From: Episyrphus balteatus
Lineage: Eukaryota; Arthropoda; Insecta; Diptera; Syrphidae
Length of the DNA: 64,000 bases
Reading direction: 5' to 3'
Assembly (NCBI RefSeq): GCF_945859705.1
Contig: NC_079135.1
Span: 31,359,679 to 31,423,678 of the forward strand
Shown in pieces: positions 1 to 14,325 of this stretch. The notes beneath the pieces are model-generated. The model worked only from the letters and a program-made list of their open reading frames with translations, searched no databases and was not told the origin of the DNA. How positions within the stretch are numbered: the stretch's first letter is position 1; each line of letters starts with the position of its first letter. The translations under genes were made by a program, and so were the position numbers.

Positions 1-524
1 CCTAATCGTTTTGATACTTTTTTAAGCTAAAATATTTTTAATCGAAATTTGTTTTGCAACAAAAATTTAAAACAATAAAATATCATTGAATTTGTATTTT
101 CTTTAACTCACATATTCGATGTCCATAAAAATAGAAACAAATAATATGTTAATTTTAGAATTCAATAACTATTTCATCATAAGGTTTGTCTGTTCTTGAA
201 TAAAAAGTCGGAAACCTTCAAACCATCGATATTTCAAACTAACCCACTGATAAAAATGAATTATTCATACATTTACTAGGTTAACACTTTTGTAACTGTG
301 ATTCAAAAGTCAGGCTTTTAATTTAATCTGTATTTGGTTTTTTTTTTTTATAAAATTAGTCAAACCACAAAATAAAATATTCCTAGTTTCACCGTTATTT
401 TAGGCATATCTTTTCAATTCAAAGACAAGGTGGGACTCATTTAAAACTTTCAAATCAACTTAACGAAGGTTTTTTTTTCAATTCTAGCATGCATGATATA
501 ATCACTCAATCAAATAATCCTTAC
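1..524 (-). other. Intron of the unidentified gene that starts at 620
   Basis: This AT-rich stretch lies downstream (minus sense) of the splice donor at 519-524, so it should be the start of an intron running off the left edge. I see no exon-like or repeat-like sequence in it. Confidence 0.45.
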
Positions 525-620
525 CGGTGGCGGTTCACTGGCAGTGCTATAAACCTCACTGGGTGCATATTCAGGCTTAATTTGTACAGTAGCCATTGAA
601 TCGTTGTCCTTTTCTGCCAT
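525..620 (-). CDS. First coding exon of an unidentified gene (partial)
   Basis: On the minus strand an ATG at 620 opens a 32-codon exon that starts MAEKDNDSMATVQ and ends in SEPPP. It is followed directly by a good splice donor, GTAAGG (519-524), which leaves codon phase 0. The exon is richer in GC than its surroundings and has no stop. The peptide is acidic and polar, then proline-rich, like the cytoplasmic N-terminus of a longer protein. No domain can be seen in 32 residues and I do not recognise the family. The rest of the gene lies left of the window; its promoter is probably within about 1 kb to the right. I infer that this is a real exon from the combination of start codon, composition and donor site. 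Confidence 0.55.
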
Positions 621-1265
621 AGGCTTCATTTATCCACAAGAATATGAAAGCTTTAGTGCTTTAACGTCCTTTTTAATTTATTTCGTTAAAAATTTAAAAA
701 AATCCACAAATAAAAAATTCACAGTTAAAGTTATGTTCACACAGTCCAAATGTTATAACCACCACGAATATGAAGAAAGTAGTTCCAAACTTCTTGTTTA
801 AGTATGGACAAAATTATATTTTATATAAAATTAGTAAACCATAAAATTATTTCCAAACGAACTGAAGACAGAAAAACAAAAACGAAAAAAGGGGTTGTGA
901 TAATTCAGAAATAAAGCAGAACACGTCTTAACACTTCGACTGCTACTCGACGTCTGAGATAATGCCAGTCAACGTTCGGAGATTTTTCTACCAGATTTTT
1001 AAACAACTGCGGAAAAAGTTGTTTGTACATTCGTGCATTTTGATGGGGATAAACACCGACAGCAACAAAAAAATATAAAAACAACCGCGAACCAACAATA
1101 AAAGAAAAAAAAATAACTATCTGTGAGATACACTATACACAACATTCAAAACCCGAAAAAGCTTCTTTTGCTTGGTTATGGTGTACCTTTGGTTCAAAAC
1201 TAAAGCATACGAGTGGGTAGTGCTTACGTGATGATATTGTTTGTTGGTTGATTGTAAGACAATAG
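621..1265. other. Upstream flank and probable 5' leader of the gene at 525-620
   Basis: No gene is visible. A slightly GC-richer patch around 920-1040 may contain the transcription start of the minus-strand gene, but no definite core promoter motif can be assigned. Confidence 0.25.
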
Positions 1266-1564
1266 CACCGGCACACAAAAAAAAAGTGTCATGTACCAGA
1301 AACCAGACCTATCTTTCTATATGTTTTTGGACACGCTGAATCCGAATTTCAAGTCCGTTTGGCCCTGTCACCCTCCAGTTTTGAGCTGTGACTGCATTTC
1401 GTTTGAATTTGTATGACTTTTATGGAGTTTTTTGCATTTTTCTCAAAACTGAAGGGTGTTCGGGCCAAACGGACTTGAAATTCGGATTCAGCGTGCCCAA
1501 AAACATATAGAAACATAGGTCCAGTTTCTGGTACATGACACTTTTTTTATTTTGTGTGCCGGTG
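1266..1564. mobile_element. Foldback MITE, 299 bp, 3-bp TAG duplication
   Basis: Two arms of about 120 bp are inverted copies with few mismatches. They begin CACCGGCACACAAAA and end TTTTGTGTGCCGGTG, around a loop of roughly 55 bp. TAG flanks both ends (1263-1265 and 1565-1567) and may be the target duplication. There is no ORF. An RNA copy would fold into one long hairpin. Confidence 0.75.
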
Positions 1565-1749
1565 TAGTTATTACTAACTAATTAAAATCGATTCACAGAA
1601 AGTAATTAGTAAAAAAAAATAGTTTTAAGTATTTTTAATGTGAAAGACCTCCATGGTTCTCCAACTTTAATACAAAACCTCAAATAATTCGTGAAACAGA
1701 ATTGTATACAATGAAAAATTAAACTACATATTTCCCCATGATAACTTGT

Positions 1750-2310
1750 CAACTTGCGCCTAAAATCTGCAACAAAAATCTGCTCATTTTGAGACTCAAG
1801 TCTGCGACTCATATTTGCGACTCAAATCTGCGACTCAAATCTGGTATTCAAGTCTACGACACAAATTTGCACCTAAAATCTGCGACTAAATTCTGCAACT
1901 CAAATCTGGGACTCTGCGACTCAATTCTGTGATTGAAATCTGCGACTCAAATCTTCAACACAAATCTGCGACTCAATGATACTCAAATCTGAGAGTCAAA
2001 TCTCCGACTGAAATGTGTGACTCAAATTTGCGACTTATGTATTCCACTCAATTCTGCAACTAATATCTGCGACTCATTTGTGCATCTCAAATTTCCGATT
2101 CAAGCCTGTGACTCAAATCTGCGACTAAAATATGCGACTTAAGTATTTGACTCAAATCTGGGGCTCAAATCTGTGACTCAAGTCTGCGACTCAAATCTGA
2201 GGCTCAAGTCTGTGACTCAAATATGCGACTTAAGTATTCCACTCAAATCTGCAACTCTTTTAAGTATATGATTCAAATCTGCGTCTGAAGTCTCCAACTT
2301 AAATTTCCAA
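1750..2310. repeat. Degenerate 13-bp minisatellite
   Basis: About 40 units of a 13-bp motif, consensus TGCGACTCAAATC, run through this stretch with substitutions and occasional length changes. Because 13 is not a multiple of 3, reading frames cycle, and open frames here are by-products. Confidence 0.9.
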
Positions 2311-4599
2311 GCTCAAAAATTCTTATCTTTATTTATGTACAAATCTATAACTTGCCTTAATACTGTAAACCAAAATGAGAACAGCACTGTTTCGAGTCTT
2401 TGCGAAGTTCGGTGGGCCAAGCTACTTGGTTGGGGGACGCACAATTGAACATAACAAAAAAAAACAAACTAAGTGAGACGTCACGACCGACGTTAGTGTT
2501 AGGAGGTGGTGGTACCCCCACCATCTATCCACCAATAAGCCGCACCATCATAAAAAAAGCGTACAACGCAAGCACCTGGTACTTAAATCGAGCTTGAATC
2601 AATTGGCTTGGGGGCTTTTTTCGCGATTGAATAACGTTTTTTTTTGCTTAGCTAATTTTTTTTTTTGCTCACATTATAAGATGATGATCCAAAAGGGGGA
2701 ATCCGCAATTCAATTGATAAATAGAAGAAGTTGACATTAAGCAAATCTTATTTTCGAGACTTAACTCTACAGATTTAGATTTGATTTAAATTTTACGATT
2801 TATGCTAATTGCGTAGAAGGGGAAAATTATTTATTTAAGACAGAAATAAAAATAAATGATGTATCTTTTTGTCTGGAATGAAAAAAAAAGATGTAGGTGA
2901 ACAAAATGCTATATTCTGTACTTTAGTCTGCTAGTGAACTAACAGCAGTAGGTTTTTTAAAAGGTCTTGAGTTGGTATTACATGTTGACCTTTTTGTAAA
3001 GATGCAACACAGAGGTGTCAGTGTACCTACTTACATTATAAGTGGATTGTCATTTGAGATTCCATGTTTCATAAGGTGAGTAACAAGTTTTGTGTGCACT
3101 TAGTATTTTTCTAAAGAAATAAAATATTCAAAAGTGGGTATGATTGTTTGATAGTATGCTTTCAATTTTTAATGATAAAAAGGAATTAGAAATAGTTTAT
3201 CTTTTTTTTTCAACAAAGAAAATTGTTTTTTTTTCAGTCTTGAATAAAAGTATTTATTTTTTTAGGTACTATGTACTCGTAGATCAAACGTTGATTATAT
3301 TGAAGAGGCATTGACTTTGATGGCAGATGAAAACTATTTGTAGATTGTTTCGAAAGAAAAATTCTCCAGGAAATTCTCTTTACTGATACATTTCATAGCA
3401 TGATCAACAAAGTTAAACAAGGGATTGTAATGTCTACTAATGTTTAAATGATAATATAATATTTCCGATTTCGATTGAGACCTGTATATTTTTTACATAG
3501 ACAAACGGCACAATCATTTCGCTTCTTAACATTTTTGCAAACACATCAAAACGTTCAATCAAAATTTAACCTTTAGTATTGATAACCTCAAATTTTATTT
3601 GTTTCTTTAGAAAAATAAAATGCACGACTTGGTCGCACGTACATACTTGCTTTTATGGTTAATAGGTAATATAATAATTTTTTTTTTGTCCGTGGGTAGG
3701 TGTTGAAATCTTCAAAAGATTCTATGAGGACCGGAAAACGCGTGCTCATAGATATGTGGGACTCTTAACCACTAAAACCACCTCCTCCTCCCGATTGCAA
3801 CTAAGTTCAGATGGAACTTATCTAGCAATTTATCTTTCTCGAAGTTAAGTTACGTGTTGTAGGTAACTTTCCGGTGAAAGTTCCTACTGATGATATTTAG
3901 AAATAGCTAAATAACATTTTTTTTAAATTAAATCATTAAAATAAAGTTTCAAATTTTGTTATCAAAAAATAAGTATTTTATAGAAAATTAAACAAATAAA
4001 ATCTATAAACATTTAAATTAATATTAATCAATGCCTATATTTTGAAATAAAGGAATTAAATTGAAAAATTTCACTGTACCAAATCGGAATTTTTAGTCGT
4101 TCGCAAACGTCGTACTAAGTTTGTCTCGTCAAGAATTTGTAGAATTGTTTTATTAGTATGTTCGACTAACCGTTTTCTATGCTTTCGGGCAAAAGTTTAT
4201 TATTAATATAATTAATATAATATAATAATAATTTAATTTTTAATTTTGAAAGAAATTTAAAATTTTTCCAAAAAAAAATTGTTATGCTATTTTAAACAAA
4301 TAAATAATATTAATACACATGTTATTTAAAAACAAAATTTCAGAAAATTTATAATTTTTTCTAAAAAATCCGAAATTCATATTTTTGAAATTGTTTCTTA
4401 ATTTAAAATTTAAAAAAAATGTTCGTTGAAATCTGCTAAGTCGCTTACGAGAAAATTATAAATCAAGGTTCTATGGCAGGTACCGTTAATAACGGTTCAA
4501 AAAATATTTCTTTTATTTCAAAGTAAGAACTTATTTTTCATAGCGCATGTATTTTTTTTAAATCAGAATTGTTAGAGCCGTTTTTCATACAAACAACTT
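2311..4599. other. Intergenic, no gene seen
   Basis: Mostly AT-rich sequence. A GC-richer island at 2395-2600 carries an open frame (plus, 2400-2597) that I cannot identify and may be a transposon remnant. At 3613-3650 there is a short inverted match (the segment around GTCGCACGTAC) to the repeat family at 34.45 kb. Confidence 0.4.
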
Positions 4600-4860
4600 T
4601 TTTCATTTTGGTCATATGGCAAGTACCGTTAATTTTGATTCTAAAAAAAATTCAATTTCCACGCTAGGGAATTACCCAAAACCCTTGACTATCAAGTTTA
4701 AAGAAAATAGTTTCAGTGGTTTGGGCTGTAGATTCAGAAAGAAACAGACAGACACATACAGACACAATTGCGAGACCCAGTTTTTTGGCATTCTCCATCA
4801 TCGTAATGTCATGCCTCATTGTTATCTCGAGTTCGATTTTTTTTTTTACGAACTCTAAAC
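4600..4860 (-). repeat. Diverged copy of the dispersed repeat seen at 33.9 kb
   Basis: Positions 4767-4810 (CAATTGCGAGACCCA, then TTCTCCATCATCGTAATG) match the reverse complement of 33970-34015 closely, while the surroundings are diverged. Both copies also have CAGA/CTGT-rich runs next to the core. The ORF at 4616-4858 is part of this repeat. Confidence 0.65.
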
Positions 4861-5377
4861 TTGTCCTATAGACTATAGTACCTACATATGTTTATGTATA
4901 TTGCAATTGCAAGTAAAAAACTGTATACAAGTAATTGAAATTATAAATATTTGTTTTATTTGCAAAATATTTCGCAATATTCAGCAATTAAAATGTATAT
5001 TTTTTTTTATTTTCAAAGGGACTCCCGCAGTTTTTCAATATCTTATCAATTTAATTCTGATTGATACTTTGATACTTTCTTTCTTGAAATGAGATGTGCA
5101 ATGTGCATGGTTAATATTTTATAAAGTTTAACTATTGTATAGTATATGCCATCAATACGTGTATTCTACGATTGATAAGTGATATGAATCTCCCCGGTTT
5201 GATGTACCTAATATGGGATAGAATTATGTTTTGTTACATTCAAAACATGGAAGTAACTTTTATACCCTTTTTCTTTTGGGACTTTCTTAAATTATTTTCA
5301 TCGTTCGTTTCGTTCTTTTGCCTTTGGGTACATCCACGCAAGTTGACTACTAATAGACATGGTTTTTTAATACTTAT
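4861..5377. other. Intergenic, no gene seen
   Basis: AT-rich with no recognisable coding or repeat structure; it ends in the hAT target duplication ACTTTTGT at 5378-5385. Confidence 0.4.
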
Positions 5378-5385
5378 ACTTTTGT

Positions 5386-6654
5386 CAGTGGCGTACGTTA
5401 AGTCGCCGTGGCCCCGGGCCAAGACTAAATTTTGGGGCCCCTTTGATATTTGGGTGCCCCTTAGATACAAAAAAAGTACGCATACACCACAAATTTTTTT
5501 TGTATGGCTTATTTATTTTTAGGTTTAATTTAATGTTTTAATGTGCACTTTGATATACTTACTTAAAATTAATTTTGGGGCCCCCAAAATTAAATATTTA
5601 GAGGCCCCTAAAATAAAAATTTTTGATGCTTAGAATAAATTTTGATTAGCTTACAATTGATAGTTCTGGGGGCCTCTGTTCTGAAGTAAAATGTACACCT
5701 TTGATTTTCCATCATCAAACATAGTTTATTTCTTTTGGGGCCCCTGAAAAATTATTTTTGGGGCCTCAAAATTAAGTAATATAATTTTTTTGAAGCCAAG
5801 AATTAATAAGTGTTGGGGCCACTGTTCTGAAGTAATATTCGGAATTCCATCAATAACGTAATGTTTTGTTTTGGGCCCTGATGTATTTATGTTGAATTGA
5901 TATTCAATTTTCCATTTGATTTTTTTGAACCACTGAAGTAATAGCTTATGAGGATCCTCAAATAATATTTGTCATGCCATCAGAAAATTTGATGAATATT
6001 TTTGGGCTCCTTAGTAATAGATTTTGGGGCCCCCAAATTAATATTTGATTGCCTCTCAACTAACGGGGTTCCTGAAAAATTATTTTTTGGGACCCATCAT
6101 ATAATATTTTTGGAGCCCCGAAGTCGTATTTTGTGGGGCTCCTAAAGTAATACTTAGTAATCCATCAACAAATGTAATTTAATTCAAAAAACAATTTTTT
6201 TTTGACGTAAAGGCTTTTGAGGCCCCTGGCCTGAAGTTGTTTGCTTTTTTGGGGACCCTAATGTATTGACTTGAAGTAATATTTAGTATGCCATTAACAA
6301 AACTTTTTTTTGCTTTTTTGTATTATTTGTGGTTGCAAAGATTTTTCAAGTAATATTTTTTGGGGCCCTAAGATAAAATTATAATTTTTCTTCTAAAAAG
6401 CAGTTTTTTTTTTGGGGCCCCTGGGGTAACCTTTTTTTTAAATCAATATATATATTGATTTAAAAACAATGACATAATCAATGACATAATTTGTCTCCCT
6501 TGTATCCGAAGTGATTCAAATACATTTTAATTTACTTCGTAAATCAATTTATGCTAACAGTTTCCTTCTTTGCATTGTCTCTAGTGTGGGCCTTGCGGTC
6601 GGTCGGGGGCCCCGGGGCGCAGCCCCGCTTGCCCCAAGGGAGTGTACGCCACTG
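5386..6654. mobile_element. Non-autonomous hAT element, 8-bp duplication
   Basis: The element starts CAGTGGCGTAC and ends GTACGCCACTG. It is flanked by exact 8-bp copies of ACTTTTGT (5378-5385 and 6655-6662). CAGTG-type ends with an 8-bp duplication are the hallmark of the hAT superfamily. The 1269-bp interior codes for nothing recognisable. It is built from many degenerate copies of a motif around TTTTGGGGCCCC, separated by AT-rich spacers, and has a GC-rich right end (6585-6640). Confidence 0.85.
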
Positions 6655-6819
6655 ACTTTTGTACTTTGATAATTTAATATTTATTTAAAACAAACAGGAT
6701 TTTTTGCATTAAAGATGGGAAAAATTAGCACTTCAAAAGTTTTTAAAGCAAGTATTATTTACTTTTACCCAAAAATAAAATAATTTGCTCAATAGAAGAA
6801 TTCTAAAAATTGACTATTT

Positions 6820-6938
6820 AATAGTTAAATTAATCATTAAATAGTCAATTTTAACTATTAAAATAGTTATTTTGTAAAAATTGATTTGTAACTATTTAGA
6901 ATAGCTATCCCAATATTAACTATTTTCTCTGAGTGTAT
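6820..6938. repeat. Fragment of the ACTATTTAAATAGT palindromic element
   Basis: Several inverted copies of TAACTATTTAAATAGTTA-like sequence end in CTCTGAGTGTA. This matches the terminus and interior of the complete element at 49923-50113, so it is a partial copy of the same family. Confidence 0.6.
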
Positions 6939-7716
6939 AGACAACTAAATATGAAGAAGCTATAGTACAATAGTACACAATCCAGGAACAAAAAAAATGA
7001 ATTTACTGTGTCACACCTGCGGAATCGAAATACCTCTTTGCAAAATCGGTTGTAAAATTTTTGAAAGGGGTTTTAAAATATGCACGAATATATAATTAAA
7101 ATAAACATTAATTCATTAAAAATAAATATTCAATAACACACAATACTCTTTCTTTAACAAAATGTTTACTGAAATAATTATAAGTAACTCTCTACATTTC
7201 ATACCACCCCAACTAACTTTGGTTTTCTATAATTATTATTTGTTTTACATAACTTTCCAAACATATCAGCGGCCATAAGCAATAGTTCCGGTGGAAATGG
7301 AAGTGTGTGTACTGTTTATAATACACAAAGATGCATAACTGCAAACAAATGTCTTCCGCAATTTTCATTAAAAGTCTCAACTTTCATAAGCAAATGACAA
7401 AATTTAAACTCAACCTATACATTTCCCTTCACATCCAAATTATCTCGTAGGATTGTGATGGCGATGGTGGCGGTGGCGGCTGGCGGGTTACCCTATAGTT
7501 AATTTCCATTATCAGTGTGAGACTCTTTTTCTCTCTCTATTGAAATGGAAACTATATTCCCATAGCTAAAAATAAAGGAAATAATGCTGCAATTACAAGT
7601 AATTACATTTTCTTTTTTAATGCTTATTGGATTTTTTTATTATATTTTTGCATTTCTATTCAACACTTCATGGCCGTAGTTGGGTGGTAGTAAACTGGAA
7701 TCCGAATTTTTGTTTG

Positions 7717-7733
7717 CCCCCCCCCCCCCCCCC
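7717..7733. repeat. Poly-C tract
   Basis: A run of 17 C bases in otherwise AT-rich DNA. Confidence 0.9.
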
Positions 7734-8778
7734 AGAAAAAACTAATAATTTATAAAAATCTTAAAACAAACATCAGAGTCGCTGAGTTCTATCTATAGAT
7801 GAAGCATTCATTACATAATTCTTGATCATCTCTTGACTTCCAGTCAATCCTAAAATGAGAATATACTCGCGCTAAAAAACTGGGCACTAACATTTTTACA
7901 TAACCTGAAAATAATTTCAAACTACGGCCTTGTGAGCTTGTTCATTGAGGGATGCCATCAGTTACCAGAGATATCTGATACTTTTCCACTTTTAGCCAAC
8001 CTTCTCGTAATATGTACTTTCTATTCATTTTTATTAAATTCGATTTATGAACTAACTCGTATAACAAATGCATTTTATTTCTTGATACAAACATTTTATA
8101 TAATTTTTAAACATGCTAGTTAAATCCTACAAAATCGTGCATCTACAATCCAACGTTTTATAAGTTATAACGAAATAAAGTAAGAAATTTATTAAACAGA
8201 TTTTATTGTAGACTGATAAAAATCTTCTTTTTTTCTGATGAAGCTGCAGCAGTAACAATTATCACGCTCATTTTTTTTTTCTACATTGCATTTAATAAAT
8301 ACCATGAATTATATATAGTTTCTATATTTTCTATATACTCCCGCAATCACAAAGCCATACCAACTCTATTATTTGGTGTTAAAGTTATGGCAATGAATAC
8401 TTTAAGTGCTTAATTGTTGTGTAGTCAATGGCATTATAGAAATTTTTTTTCTATTTTGAAGAGTTGGTGTAATTGTTTGCTGAGATAATTAGTTTTTAAT
8501 TCAGTCATTCATTCATTTATTTGTTGGTTTGGTTGAGGTGCAATGACAATATTACGTATACACCATGTATGACAGATTTTTTTTGTTTTTCTACCATGCA
8601 TATGGCTGACCTTATTATTTTTGTTTGTTAAACTTAGAATATTTTATAGTAATTAATTTATTATATCAGAATTTCAGAATCAACTAAAATGTAATATTAA
8701 TGTTTTGGTTAAGTCTTTTTTTTACTCATGGTGTCTTTGGGCAATTCTATGAAACGCGATGCCAACTGAGGCATAATC

Positions 8779-10179
8779 GGTGCAGGGAAATAATTCCACG
8801 GGAATCTGCTCCACATGGGAATTTATTCCACCTCATGTGGGAATCTGTTCCACTTTTTGAAGTGGAATAAATTCCCGAACCGAGAGAGAATTTATTACAC
8901 TTTTAATTGGAAATTAACTTCACCTTCCTTCAATTTTGGAGACAGCGGTTTCGCTAATAAGTAGGTAGTCTAAGTCGACTTTGATTTTTTTTTTTGTTCC
9001 AAATAAAAGTAAGACATAGCAAAACAATAATTTACTGAAAAGAGGAAGAAGCAGTCCCAATCTTTGACCTTCCTTTGATATTCGTATCACTATTCACTTT
9101 ACTTATTTAATTCTTTTGAATTTGTTTTTACCTTCAAAATCACTTAAAAGTGCCGATACGATAATCATCCGCAAATGACTTCGTACTCGGTGAAAATGGA
9201 CCCCAGCGCGTGCGGTATCTGGGGAGGAAGAGGCGTGGGAATTTATTAAAAAGATTTCTTTCAAGTCTCATAGTTTTCAGTTCGCGTGATTTGAAGAAAT
9301 ATCTTACAAACAAAGCGGACAAATAATGATAACTTAATGATAAAAAACATATCAACCCCTCTTGTGATAATTGATTGAAAGCGAAGCGGAAAAAAATTTT
9401 CTCACTTGAGAATCTACTACGCGAAGCCGAAAAAATTTTTGACCACGGGAGAATCAATTTTGAGGTGTGAAAATAAAAATTCGCGCGAATTTTTATTTTC
9501 ACACCTCAAAATTGATTCTCCAGTGGTCAAAAATTTTTTCAGCTTCGCGTTTGGGTTGTAATATTTGAGTAGATTTTCATGCGAGAAAATTTTTTTCCGC
9601 TTCGCTTCTAATGTTGGCCTTATTTTACTTGGCGTTATTTCATACCATCATTAGCTGTGTTTTATTTTCCTCGTGATCCAGATCAGATCATTGATTAATT
9701 TGAGAAACAACAAAAGAAAATCCTGCATTTGTTGTAAAGCTAATAAAAACAATGATCTGATCCGGATCACGAAAACACAGCTATTATCAATATAATTGCT
9801 TATATCCACAGATGTAGTTACATTATTAAGAATCCCGTCCAAACAACTTCAGTTGAAGGAAAAACTCTATAATCGTTTGTTTTGAAAAAGAATACAACGT
9901 CGTTTTATAAAAAAAATAAAATATTTTTTTAAAGCTTAACATTCTATTTCCGTATACATAAAGTATTGATTAATATGAATTCAAATGGTTCTTAAAATAT
10001 TCAGAAATTAATCTACTTTCCACAGTTTTGGTGGGTAATAATTCCACAAAAAAAAAGGTGTAATAAATTCCCTTCCACGGTGAGAAATTATTCCACTTCA
10101 AAAAGTGTAATAGATTCCCACTTGAAGTGGAATAAATTCCCATGTGGAGCAGATTCCCGTGGAATTATTTCCCTGCACC
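8779..10179. mobile_element. Long-TIR foldback element with 9-bp duplication (Mutator-like?)
   Basis: The element is 1401 bp, begins GGTGCAGGGAAATAATTCC and ends with its inverted copy. The terminal inverted repeats run for about 140 bp and carry alternating GGAATTTATTCCAC-like subrepeats. Exact 9-bp copies of GGCATAATC flank it (8770-8778 and 10180-10188). Inside are two further palindromes: one centred at 9484/9485 with arms reaching about 9380 and 9609, and one at about 9655-9782 with arms around GATCTGATC. A 9-bp duplication plus long TIRs suits Mutator-like elements, but no transposase is present, so the superfamily is an inference. ORFs inside are palindrome by-products. Confidence 0.8.
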
Positions 10180-10188
10180 GGCATAATC

Positions 10189-10693
10189 ATGCCTTTTAGT
10201 CACTGTTTCATTGGCTGAGGCATTGAGGGCATAATTTTTTCATTCAACACTTGGTACTACATATTATTATCATTTCTTAACAAAGATTTTTTTTCAACTT
10301 CAAGATTTTGGTGGTTAAAAACTTTTCGGAAAAATTTTGTGAGCAATATGCATTTATTTTAGTAGGAGAAATGGTCATTTCGCTAGAAATCAGATAAAAA
10401 TAAAATTTTTTTGTGGAAAAAAATTATAGGAGAAAATTTTAAATAAAATTTAAATTAAGATAAAAAAAATTAACTGAGGGAAAATTAGGAAAAAACAAAT
10501 GTTCGCAAATTTTGTTTTATCATTATATAAAGCAATGATTTAGTGAGGTACTTTTTCTTTAGGTTTTCTCCTATACATATAAGAAAGAGATGTCGATAAT
10601 CAATAATCCTTCTTCACTTGGCTATCTCTTTCTTACCATGAAGTGAGTGGGAAAGTAATACAGAAACTTGTTTTCCCCGCTTTGAATGCAATA
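10189..10693. other. Intergenic, no gene seen
   Basis: AT-rich; a weak inverted repeat lies around 10585-10640 (AAGAAAGAGAT versus ATCTCTTTCTT). Nothing else is supported. Confidence 0.35.
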
Positions 10694-10840
10694 GGGGTAT
10701 TCATGAAACGATGTAAACCCTGGATAAACGTGGTAAATTGGTAAATGTGTCAAAATTTTGAATGTATCTGACACTTCCTTTATTACAATTACCGTATTGC
10801 CAGGTTTACCTACAGTTTATACCGTTGCATGAATACCTCC
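10694..10840. mobile_element. 147-bp MITE with TA duplication (Tc1/mariner-like)
   Basis: The ends are GGGGTATTCATG and CATGAATACCTCC, with TA on both sides (10692-10693 and 10841-10842). The interior is imperfectly palindromic. The LINE at 10860 inserted only a few bases beyond its right end. A related end pair occurs at 58147-59093. Confidence 0.65.
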
Positions 10841-10859
10841 TAATATAAAGAAAAAAAAT

Positions 10860-14314
<3,455 letters not shown>

Positions 14315-14325
14315 AGAAAAAAAAT

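Larger units (their letters stand above)
6655..8778. other. Intergenic stretch with minor repeats
   Basis: No gene is supported. The stretch includes a repeat end at 6820-6935, a poly-C run at 7717-7733 and a GGC/GGT-rich patch near 7455-7490. The short open frames have no coding character. Confidence 0.4.

Noticed and set aside
1738..1932. 64-codon frame with NLRLKSA-like repeats
   Set aside because: It lies in the 13-bp minisatellite; the frame is a by-product of the repeat.
9140..9502. 120-codon minus-strand frame
   Set aside because: It runs into the palindrome centred at 9484 and lies wholly in the 9-bp-TSD element; no transposase motif.
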